A stretch of DNA of 64,000 nt, from NCBI RefSeq assembly GCF_009727055.1, contig NC_052357.1:6214881-6278880 (forward strand), written 5' to 3'. Shown here piece after piece: positions 47,901 through 58,300 of the stretch. The position numbers and the translations under genes are program-made. The notes beneath the pieces are model-generated. The model saw only the letters and a list, made by a program, of their open reading frames with translations, ran no database searches and had not been told where the DNA came from. The DNA comes from Benincasa hispida. Its lineage: Eukaryota > Streptophyta > Magnoliopsida > Cucurbitales > Cucurbitaceae. The stretch's first letter is position 1, and every line of letters begins with the position of its first letter.

Positions 47901-48223
47901 ATCAACTCGCGTAGGGAATCGCCACAATCCAGTCATCAACAAAAATCATCCTTCGAAAACGTGACGATCTTTCCACCAACAGAGAATCTCATTGAGTTAG
48001 CTCTCGTGCTCTTCACTTCTCTCAACAACATATGGTGGATAATTGGGTTATTGAACACCATGTCAATGTCTACAAATCATCCAAAAATTGTTCTCTTGAA
48101 CATCTCTAACTGCTGTGGGTTAAGGTTCTCCTTAACAGTCTTGTTCGCATTAGCAATGTGGGCTAAGCTCATTACTTGACTGGGAAATTGGTCGACTATA
48201 GGTATTTGGAAACGTGTTGGCAT
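44970..48223 (-). pseudogene. DUF1985-coiled coil-ULP1 cysteine protease gene of the MULE
   Basis: From the ATG at 48223 (MPTRFQIPIVDQF…) comes a DUF1985-like domain: MRFSVGGKIVTFSKDDF, LEFEDEEDAMKITLVYYTEV and YSLCEFLQAFQVN, to about 47400. Next are a coiled-coil segment (DNSLSRLDGRISSLDSRVSK, about 46780-46670) and a Thr/Pro-rich linker (46650-46160). The C48 (ULP1/SUMO-protease type) domain follows at about 45430-44980. The presumed triad is visible: His in NEHWIVLSID (45337-45335), Asp in FVFDSLPS (45286-45284) and Cys in LDCGIFGVKL (45106-45104). Frames change between segments; some changes may be introns, but at least one stop falls inside coding motifs. Real plant ULP1 proteases process or remove SUMO; the role of transposon copies is unknown. 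Confidence 0.8.
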
Positions 48224-48349
48224 CTTAAATCACTCCTGTATGAAATAAAGATTCAATCAATAATTCCTTCAGGAAAAAAAATTGTAAACACAACATTCTG
48301 TTTAAGTATCGATAGAACCGCTATCGCTATACATTGTCTCGTTAATGTC

Positions 48350-48672
48350 ACTCTCGTCGATTTCATTCTCACTTATCTCAGTCACATTATCTCTTTTTAC
48401 TCTTCTTCAACCTTAGAACACATTGAAAACAAGAAAAAAAATAAACAAAAAAACCATAGGTTCACAGTATTTCTAAGCCCCAGAACGACCCACCATTTTT
48501 GGTGTCGCTCTCTTTAGTATCGCTCTTGCTGATTTTACTTTTACTTATCTCACTCATGTTCTTTCTTTTTACTCGTCTTCAACCTTAGAACATATTGAAA
48601 ACAAAAAAAAAAAAAAAAAAAAAAAAAAACATAGGTTCACAGTATTTCTAATCCCCAGAATGACCCACCCTT
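48350..48672. repeat. Tandem direct repeat with ~172 bp period inside the MULE
   Basis: Two copies, about 48350-48500 and 48522-48672, share cttcaaccttagaaca and cataggttcacagtatttct. Each includes an A-rich tract; the second has about 29 consecutive A (48601-48629). Confidence 0.85.
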
Positions 48673-48890
48673 TCCCCATTATCGATCAATTTAAGACATA
48701 ATTGGCACAGATTGAAATCACTTACTGATTAGATTCGATTTTTCGGTGGCAGTGGAAGATTTTGCAAGCCCAAATGATGGATTTCAAATGTAGCAAGACT
48801 GTCTGGAGCTTATAAGTGATATGAAGCCGTTACCTTTGAAGAGTTTTTAGTTTTGGTTGGTTTCAGCAAAAGGGTAAGAAGACAAAGAGA

Positions 48891-49013
48891 TGAGGGCATT
48901 TATGTAATATGGTATGGTGATAATGTCAACAGAGGGTCAATTGACATTATTTTTAAAAAATGGGTCATTTGACATGTTGAGTCCAAAAAATGGGTTATCC
49001 GTACAAATTTCTC
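48891..49013 (-). repeat. Right terminal inverted repeat of the MULE
   Basis: Its reverse complement starts gagaaatttgtacggata and is collinear with 41598-41721. It is followed by the target duplication atgatagaa at 49014-49022. Confidence 0.92.
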
Positions 49014-49022
49014 ATGATAGAA

Positions 49023-49400
49023 GATTATTAGCGATAGTTACTGTGTTAATCTTTCAAAGTTGATAATCATTTATGAAAGTTTATCCGTGATAGCTACTGA
49101 TAGTTTTCCATAATTGGCATAGCTTAATCTTTCAAGTTGTTGGTTTTCTTTCAAAGTTGATAACTACTTATAAAAGTCTATTATTGATAGTCATTGGTAG
49201 CCTTAAGTATTAATAATTCAAGATTGATTCCAATTGATGAAAATGTATCAATGATAGCCACTGATAACTAATAGCAAACTGAAAGCTAAAATTTCAAGAT
49301 TGTATTAATACTTCTCAAATTGAAAGCTACCAGTGATAGCAGCTATCAACGATTGTAGTTGTAACAGCTATCAGTGGCTATCAGTGATAGCTTTTAATTT
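49023..49400. repeat. TGATAG-rich repeat field, right half
   Basis: It continues the degenerate atcagtgatagc units seen at 40100-41588, ending with a self-complementary stretch tagctatcagtggctatca near 49365. Confidence 0.7.
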
Positions 49401-49671
49401 GAGAAAACTGGGAAGAAGTGAGCAAAATAGTGTCTAGGTGTGAGCTTTTTAGTCTTTTACCATTTTTTGTTCTATTTGTTCAATTATTTTATCATTGTAC
49501 TACATATTCTATTATTTGGGGCTTGAATTCCATTTATGCAACTAGTCCAAAATCATTTACAATGTTATACAAATACTTAAATACAATGGTTTTATATTTT
49601 CTCAAAAAAAAAGGAAAAAAGTAAAACATTTTCATATATATAATTAAAAACATATTAGAAAATATGATTTA

Positions 49672-50205
49672 GTTTCCATTTGGTGTCTAGGTTTCAAATT
49701 ATTATACTTTTAATCTTTAGTTTTGAGTTCGGTTTCATTTTAATCCCTAGGTTTCAAAATGTTATAATTTTATCCTTGAGATTTTTTTTTCAATTAGGTC
49801 CTTAGGTTTCAAAATTTATACTTTTAACCTTGATTTTTCACTCACTATCATTTTCGTTTTTTAGTATTAATGTCTATTAATTAATTTTAAAAAATTAAAA
49901 GAATTATAACTCATTAAGTTTTACTATTTTTCTTCATCACCATTAAAGCCAATTTTAAAATTCTAATTCATAATTATTAATTTTTTTGACAACCATAATT
50001 ATTTAAATTTGATTAATAGACCTTAACGACAAAGATTGAAAGTATGTATTTACTGAAAAATCGTGGTTAAAAGTATAAATATAGAAATCTATAGATAAGT
50101 TATAACATAACTCTTTGAGATTAAAATTATAACATTTTAAAACCTAAGGATTAAATTGAAATCAAACTCAAGAACTACAGACCAAATGTCATTTTTCCCA
50201 AAAAC
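49672..50205. repeat. Fold-back repeat (MITE-like inverted repeat)
   Basis: The left arm (about 49672-49790: catttggt…, taatccctaggtttcaaaatg, ttataattttat) pairs with the reverse complement of the right arm (about 50095-50205: cattttaaaacctaaggatta … accaaatg). The centre is AT-rich with no ORF. It lies just upstream of the SAP/CCCH gene. Confidence 0.65.
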
Positions 50206-50362
50206 ATGATAAGTAGGTCATTAGTCAAATTTTCTAAATGGGCTCACGTACTACTAAGCCCATGATCCCAATGCAAAGCCCAAAACCTTATCAGGCCCAA
50301 TTTTCATTTGCTTTCGTCCTTAGCTACTAGCCGTTGCACTTTGAAAATTTAATCATCTCCCC

Positions 50363-50370
50363 TTTATATA
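50363..50370 (+). promoter_or_regulatory. Putative TATA box of the SAP/CCCH gene
   Basis: tttatata, in a pyrimidine-rich context, 67 bp upstream of the ATG at 50437. This would place transcription start near 50395. Confidence 0.5.
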
Positions 50371-50436
50371 GCGCTTGGGCGCCGACAAAACGTTGCCCTT
50401 CCAACACCGCACTGAACGGAGAGTGATAGCATTTTG

Positions 50437-53380
50437 ATGGCATTCTCTGATAATCTCGAAACCAATCCTTCTCGCTTCGATCTAGAAGAACTTATCGACG
50501 ACAATTGTGATTCGGATGACGAGTATCATTCCCATGATTCGGAATGTGATCCGAGTTACAGAATTGAGAAAAAAACCAATTCCAAGGTTTCAAGGACCTC
50601 GATCAGGAAGAAATCAAAGCCGTTGTAAGTATTTGGATCTTTTTACACATTTCTGATCTTTTTAGCTGGGTCAGCTATTAGACTTGATAAATCAATATAG
50701 AGCTGAAATTCATTAGGATTTTTTGCAGGGAAATTGTAGACATGAACCTGATCGTGGATATGGATATAGATGATGTAGCGCCAAATGTTCCGATTCTAAA
50801 TGAAAATGATGAAAAAGATATTCGTGAAGTGCTATCGATCGTTAAAAGTGAGTCAATTTTTTTTTGAATGGTTCCTTTACGAACAGAGATAGCCATAAAT
50901 AAAAAATCCCACTCGATATTCAAATTGTTCCTTTTTGAGTTCACAGGAATCAATAAAACAGAAGAAATATTTCAATCCGGTTAAATTTCATCCAAATGTA
51001 GTAGGATCAGAATGAAGAGAACTATTATGATTTCAGCGAAGTTGAAGAAAAAAATAATTTTATTTCAAATCGGAACTCTATAAGCTTCTGTCCTATCCTC
51101 TTTTTGCGTTTCTTGTAAACAATTGTTGTGCTCTTGCCTTAGGTATTGCTGAAATATTATGATTTTGTGTCATGTCTAGAAAAAAAAAATTATTTCGATT
51201 TCGATTCCCCTATGGATGTATGCATTAGTTAAGAGTAAAAACACTTGAAAATGTTCCCTTTCTTTTGACCAAATGAACTCAGAGAAGGCTGGTTTAATAC
51301 TGTTTTAGTCTCCCCCTTCTTTTGTTCCTCACATAACACATTTCTCTATCATTCTTCGGGGCAGCTGGTAAGCTAGAGAAACTCAAGGTAGAACAATGTA
51401 AGGCTTATCTGAGAAAGAATGGATTGAGGCTGACAGGAACGAAAGATGTACTCATTCAGCGCATCAAGGAGCATTTGGAGTAAGTTTGTATTGTGTGTAT
51501 GGTAGTACAAAATTGGTTTTAAAAGGAGTCTATGGCTAACAGCACATTTCTTTTCTTTTTTCTTCTTAATTATTTTCAGGATTTTAAATAGTGGAGGGGA
51601 AAACAAATACCCAGAGTATAGCTTTATAGTGAATTGTAAAGGTATGATCTTAGTTACATGATGAGGATAAACGTGTATGAAAAGTCTATTTGCTTTCATT
51701 TTAACGTGTTGCTGATATTTAATTATAATGTTTCTCTAATTCTTGAGGATTGTCTTTTTATGCCTAGCTGTAGTAGTTTCTTGTTATGTAATTGGTATAG
51801 TATCTCTATTCTCTCGTGTCTGATATTCGTTTGATACAGGTGATGCCTGCATGGGTGATGTTGTTATGTTTGAGCAAAAAGTATACGAGATGTAAGAATT
51901 TAAATTTAATGTATCTTATTCCAGTTTACTTTTACAAAAATATTAGCCTTCTGTTTTCATCATTTCTAAAAGGATCAAGAATTCAATTCCAAAAATTGTT
52001 TTTCCCGAGATTCGTACTCGATCTGTTACTTCTCATGTCATGGATAGTTTCTTAATAGGATATTCATCATTCAGGTACAATATAGCATCTAGGAGCTCCA
52101 TAGGTCCTTCACGTGGAACAAGAACGGTTGTAGGTCGCATTGTGAAAGAAAGCTATGGATCTTCCAAACAACAACATACATTTACGGTGAGGTGACTTTT
52201 AAAAGTGAATTATGATGACTGGTGACTTAAGATGAATCTTGGTTATTTTTTTAGTAGTCGTCTTCTTGAATTGTCTTACCATTCAACAATATTTATTATT
52301 AAAAGCCTTTTCCTTTCCTTTTTTTGAGCTAGATTGAAGTTTTGTGGAGTAAGGGTGAGAAACCCCTTCCTCCACTTCATCCCCTTTTAATCAAGGGTCG
52401 AAATCTTTACCGGATTAAGACTTTTAGACAGGTTACAGTTACATTTTATATTCTTCTTTTGACTTTTCTTATATATATTAGTCTCAACTTTGCTTTAAAA
52501 TGACCCATGTTATCAAATTTTGTAGACTTGGGAAGATGAAGGAGAAAGGCAGAAAGTTTTAATGGAAAAACATGCTAGGGGATCACTTGCAAGATCAAAT
52601 AGGGAAACACGTGTAGTAGAGAGAGAAAAAAGAAAAACACACAAGGAAAATAGGTATTATCATTTTCTATCAAACAACCTTGAAATGAGACTTATTCATC
52701 TATATATATTCATCCATATATGCTCAGTATTTTGGTTAAGACAATAGTTTGAAATTCTATGCTTCAGGAAATCAAGAAATGAAGGATTTAAAGACAATCC
52801 TTCTCAGTCAAATCTATCTTCAGCAGGAACAACGTTAGTTCAATCCATGGAAAAGTTATCGGTTGATTCGAGAAAAGTGGTTCATCAACATCAGGAAGAA
52901 CAATTGTTTGGTAATTCAGGAAAAGCATTTCAACATCAACAGCCAGAAAATCCATCTAATCAAACAAAATCAGATTTGTTCATTGATCATAATAGACTAC
53001 CATTTCAACATCAAAACAATTACTATAGCCAACCCCAAATGAAAGCCAATCATTCGGCTTGCTACAGTATAATGCAGCCTATCATTTACAAGGCTGATCA
53101 TGCTGCTTCTGTTAACGAAGTTCTTGATAATACAAACCGCAGTTCGTGGGATTATCATTATTCTAGATTGCCAATGGGCCGAATGAATCTTTATCCTAGA
53201 GTGAATCAAACTGCACAAGAAGGCTACAAGCAACAACAATGCCGTCATTATGCTGTAGGGAGATGTTACTACGGGGAGAATTGTAAATTCTCGCATGAAA
53301 TGACACGAGATTTTGTCCGAAGGGAGAAAGAAAGATTGGGACATCATCACATTCATCAAAATGCTCGCCATTGTCGGTAA
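50437..53380 (+). CDS. SAP domain and CCCH zinc-finger protein (C3H62-like)
   Basis: Nine exons with GT-AG borders and consistent phase: 50437-50624, 50729-50847, 51365-51479, 51580-51641, 51840-51891, 52075-52186, 52333-52431, 52526-52653 and 52768-53380, giving 495 residues. The N-terminal ~100 residues are acidic (DLEELIDDNCDSDDEY). A SAP motif follows at ~104-141 (KLEKLKVEQCKAYLRKNGLR … KDVLIQRIKEHLE). A middle region (~150-260: GDACMGDVVMFEQKVYEM, RTRTVVGRIV-like, YRIKTFRQTWEDEGERQKVL) has no fold I can name. The Gln/His/Asn-rich C-terminal part ends with one CCCH finger at 450-468, CRHYAVGRCYYGENCKFSH (C-x7-C-x5-C-x3-H). SAP motifs bind chromatin/AT-rich DNA and CCCH fingers usually bind RNA, so a nuclear nucleic-acid-binding role is inferred. 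It resembles plant proteins annotated as zinc finger CCCH domain-containing protein 62. No lesions seen. Confidence 0.9.
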
Positions 53381-55392
53381 CTAGTTATGTACAACTTTTG
53401 GAGAGTTGTATTTTGTATTAGAAAAGTAGCGTATTGCTACTTAGATAACTTTTATATTTTTTGAATGAGTAAAATGATCTCAACTTGATTTGAACCTGTG
53501 ATCACAAATTGGGTTTAGAGTTTAGAGAAGTGTTTTACTGTTTTAAGATAAACATACTACCAATGAAAATTGTGCTTTATGACTTGGGATGTGCATATAT
53601 ATTTGTCATTATGCAATATTCACTCATACATGATGGACAATCATCAAACCTCACAACTCTATCCTCATACGTTTGTACATCTTTACTCTAAAGGATCGAA
53701 ACATCAAACTTCAAAGTGATAGTACAAATTTTAATGAACTAGACTAATATTGACAATATCTTACCATTAAGACTAAGAAATACATTGCACATGTGAGGTG
53801 TAAACAATAAAACTTTTGTGTACTACAGTAATATGAATAATAGGACATCACATACATGTGAGCTACAATAATGGTTTAAGAGAAATATAGCTAGGTTAAT
53901 AAGATAATTAAGCATGTCATGACATTATTAGGATGTCATTTATTCCTTTATGACCCTAGCTTGTAAATGGACCTTTAAAATATCTTTTATACCATGACCT
54001 AGCCTAATGATGAGGGTGATCATCTACGAGCTTTGCAGTTTATTTTAATGCAATTACTTGAACAATTTGGAAGTAAGGCCACATTTGCCTCAATGAAAAC
54101 ATAATAAAAATTAATGGTAATGTGAAAAGTGGGCCCTATTTGATTATCTTTGATATTGTTTACTTGTGTTCTGCATCTTTACTAACACATGGAATCCACT
54201 TCCAAATCTGTAATCAAAAAACGCAAACTGATTGACGAGCTGAACATGTCAATCCGTCTAGAAATTACGTTGTATCGTTACCGTTACAATTACCATTGTT
54301 GTTACTGTTCCAAAGAAAAAAATCACCTTTACTGTTATTGTTACCGTGACCTCCGAATGTCAAATGGTAATGGTACCAATAATAACGGTAACAATAAATG
54401 TGACAAAATTCATAATTCTAAATAAATGTGAACAAAAGCAATCTAGTTAGATTTGCGATTCAAGTTCATTACAATTGATCCATCAATACAATTCCATCAC
54501 AATTACACCAATTATCATTACGATTTGGTGAACGTGGCCTAAAAAATTAAAGAAAAACGATTGCATTTCATGTTTTATTAGTAGATTTAGAAGTTGGATC
54601 TCAATTTACAATCATAAGAAATGTATTTGATAATACATTAATAACAAACTATTAAAATTAATCTATGAAGATGTTTTATGTTATAAAAATGCTGTACAAC
54701 ACCTTAGCACTCAAGAAAAAAAAAACAAAAACAAAAACAAAAACAAAAGCCCTTCAATGTATCATTAAAATTTGGTGGTGAAAAAAATGAGTTACGATTA
54801 AATTTTCTTTTCTTAGGCCTTTTTTTTCATCATTTTTAAGAGGTGTACTAACCAAGTTTGGACCTACACTCCTTAAAGTTGTGTTGACCTCTACCAGAAT
54901 GATTCACAAGCTTCGTATGTTTGTCCTTCATGTGTTTTAGTGCAAATATTTGAAGTTGAATAAGTTAGTTCATTTGGTGGTAATTTGAATCACAGAATTC
55001 AAAAATAATTTTTAACACTACCAAAACGTATTGCTTTAACTCGATGTAATCCGAAAACATAAAAGTGAATCAAATTACCTATCAAAGGGTAGTAATTGCT
55101 CAATTCATTCATCCAGAAACAAAAACTTTGCAAAGACAGTTTTATCTCATACATTGCCAGTTACATGGAGTGAGTGAATCACTGTAGATTCTAAATATCG
55201 AACTGTCATGAAAATTTTCTACATTGAACAGTACAGATTTTGAAATCCTCTACCCTTACAAGCTAAGGACAAGTAACAATCTCCTACATATCGATGATCT
55301 GGTACTTCTATAGTTACGCATTCCTAAATGTTTATGAAAAACTAGAAAGAGTAAACAAATCATCTAATTAATCGCCTCTAAAGAATTCTGCT
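53381..55392. other. Intergenic between converging genes
   Basis: The first ~150 bp are the probable 3' UTR of the SAP/CCCH gene, and the last ~300 bp that of the PHL-like gene. Between them is AT-rich DNA with a MITE-like element at 54077-54539 and an (AAAAAC)n tract near 54716-54747. No gene seen. Confidence 0.55.
54077..54539. mobile_element. Tourist-like MITE
   Basis: The ends ggccacatttgcc and ggtgaacgtggcc are imperfect inverted repeats flanked by TAA (54074-54076 and 54540-54542). The 463 bp interior holds further inverted units (gttaccgttacaattacca against ggtaatggtacc…, and cggtaacaat). No ORF of note. Confidence 0.6.
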
Positions 55393-58300
55393 TCATGAAT
55401 TATTTACAGAGTTACTCTTGTTGACACCTTGCATGTCCATCGGAGAATTTGCAATACTACTGACTGAACCAAGGGTTTGTGAACTCAACTGCGGGCTAGC
55501 CGGGCAAACTTCGGGATTGCCAGCACTAAGGGCATGGATTGTCCCTGAGCTCATTTGCTGTGGGCTCATTGGAGTTCTCTGATTCACTTGTTGCGGGCTA
55601 GCAGATTGCTGCTGTTGTTGCTGTTGTTGCTGCTGTTGGTTGAGTTGTTGAACTCCCATGGTTGAAGGTGACCCCACCTGCTGTGGTGAAACAACAGCCT
55701 GAAGTGGTGTAGTTGTTTCAGGATGCTGTTGTAGCTGCTGCTGCTGAGGTGGTTGCTGCTGCTGCTGTTGCATTTGTTGTTGCTGTTGTATTTGTTGTTG
55801 TAGCTGCTGCTGCTGTTGATTCATGTATGGATTTATTCCTGGCATCAACTTTGGAGGACCCATAGGAACTACAGCTCGTTGCATCGGGGTCAAGCTAGCA
55901 CGGTTCAGAGCTTGTTGTCCAAGCATTGAAAGTCCACCTGAGCTTGGATGCATCTGTCTTGCTCCTGGGATTCCAGTTATTGTTGATTGAGAGGCAGCAC
56001 CAAGCATGCCTCGGTTCTGCGCCATCCTGAATTTATAAGCAGCTTGTGCCTGGACAGCAGCTTGTGCCTGGGCAGGTGTTAGTGTTCCCGCTCGAAATTG
56101 CTGACTGAGAGTGTTGTTAAAACTAGATGCCTGGGTTAAGTTCATTGGATTTTGACCTGCATTGCCCATGGCAGGAATAGAACCCATGGGTGCTTGTAGT
56201 CCAGTTCCTCCTATTCCTCTGCTAGCTCCTACACCCATTGAACTGGCAAGGCCTCCAATTCCCATAATGTTATTGTTTATGTTGCCCATACCCACAGTTC
56301 CCATCATTTTCCTCTGGAATGGTGATTGTTGTTGCTGCTGCTGTAATAGGTGAAGTGGAATGGGCGACTTGTTTACCATGGTAGCGCCCAATTGAACATT
56401 AGAATTCTGACCAATGGCATTCAAATGCGAGAGCGGGTTTGTTCCAAGCGCCACTGATCTCTGAAACTGTTGATGCTGTGGTTGAATAAGGTTTTGCTGA
56501 TTCTGCTGCTGTGATGACTGCAGTTGTTGTTGTTGCTGCTGCAGCATCGAAGCTTGGGCTTCCACCTGTTGCGGCCTTGCAGGTAAAGAAACCCCTGCCA
56601 AAATTCCTTGAGACATCTGCATTGCCTGGGGGTTTCCAGGAGGCAATATTCTTGCATTTCCTAGAAGACTATGGGAGGAGTTGAGCAGAGAGGCATTACC
56701 GCTACCACTAGGCTTCAGAACTTCATTGGATGTTTGACCTGGAAAAGCTTCTCCATAATTCTGCATTTCCGCTGCTGGATTAATATGAGGATGACCAGTA
56801 GCATTTGATTGACTGTTTGGGGATGAGTTCATCCGGGTCGGCCTAAGTTGAATAATATTTTCAATAAGATCATATCCTTCATGAACCATCTGCAAAAGTA
56901 GATAAATCTTTTACCTTGGACATCATCCAAGAATTTAAGGTATGCTTGGTAACTAAATAATTTAAAAATGAATAAACTTCTTAGAGCAGTTTTGCAATTT
57001 AATGAAAAGAAATTTTAGATCATACCAAGGAAGATAATTGGTCAGCAAGTAAATCTGCCGAAAGCTGCATCATAAAACATACGTATAGTTGTGTCAGAAC
57101 AACAGAAAAAGATACAGAAGATGTTCAGCAAATAAATAATCAATAAGAATTAAAAATGCACAATCACATGAACTGAGAACTCAAGTGCTTTCTCGTGTGT
57201 CCTGTCATCATGTTTAGCTACTTTCAGAAAACCATATAATGCAACTAGTCTAAATTATCAACAAGGTCTTCATGCAATAATATTAAGCTACATAGACCAG
57301 ATTACAATTGTCTCTAGAATACTTTATCCTATCTTTCCTCCCTAAGTATTGATTTCAGATGTGCTTATAACACAGCCACAAACCTAGAGAGAACTGAATG
57401 GAATCACCATACTGCAACACTCGCAACATTTATAGATTATAATCATTTGTTAGTGGAACTCTATTCAAACAAATTTAAAACAATTTTGATAAGTAATACA
57501 GAAATCTTTTTTTTTCTTTTTTGAAATACAATAATTGCAGAGATGGAAAATTGAACCATTAACCTCAAAGGAGGGAGTGTATGACAATTACTATTGAACT
57601 AAGTTCACTTTGATATATAAAAATCCTGCTGTTCTTTTGTTTTCTTCTCCTTTTTAAAATTCAACAAGAGACCAAAGTTGAGAATACAAGGGTGAATGTC
57701 CATACATAAAACACCGACCCTAAGTACCCAAGGGAGCAAAAATAAGGAAAGTGACTCCAATTTTATAAGAAGATAAGTACATATTCATAGAAATCCAAAG
57801 ATAAATATTTAAGCAAGCAACGGTCCAAATATCCTCAAAGAAACCTTCTTCGCTAGGAAAAACCTATTACTCTCGTTAGAGATACCCAAAACGAAAAAGA
57901 GAGGAGGAGATTGGATAGAAACCAACATTTTTTTTCTAATATCTAAGTGTCCAGGCCAGCTTAACCCTTATACATTTGGGGTATATATATATATATATAT
58001 ATATTAAATCCTAGGTAGTTGGCCACCATTACTTGAACTCATTCCTCAAAAGACCCTTTATTATTTTCATGGCCCTTAAGACTAACCCATGGTGGTTAAA
58101 ATGTGACTTGCAGGGAAGTGTAGGCTGCGACTGCCAGATAAAATGGGACTGTTACAGTTAAATTGTTTGTTCCATAAGCTTATTCAAGAAGAGATCTTTT
58201 TGAGACCAAATATTTGCAAGGATATGTAGAAAGTCAGCTTTTACCAGAGTCAAAGTCCTCAAACTTAGAACCAATCACAAATGCAGTTCATATGCACCTT

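Larger units (their letters stand above)
41598..49013 (+). mobile_element. ULP1-bearing Mutator-like element (MULE)
   Basis: 7416 bp bounded by inverted repeats of about 124 bp and a perfect 9-bp target duplication. It carries a MuDR-type transposase on the plus strand (42224-44517) and a convergent DUF1985/ULP1 protease gene on the minus strand (48223-44970). Mutator elements carrying ULP1 proteases (KAONASHI; the melon CUMULE type) are known in plants. This copy has complete ends but both genes contain stops, so it is probably non-autonomous now. Confidence 0.92.
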
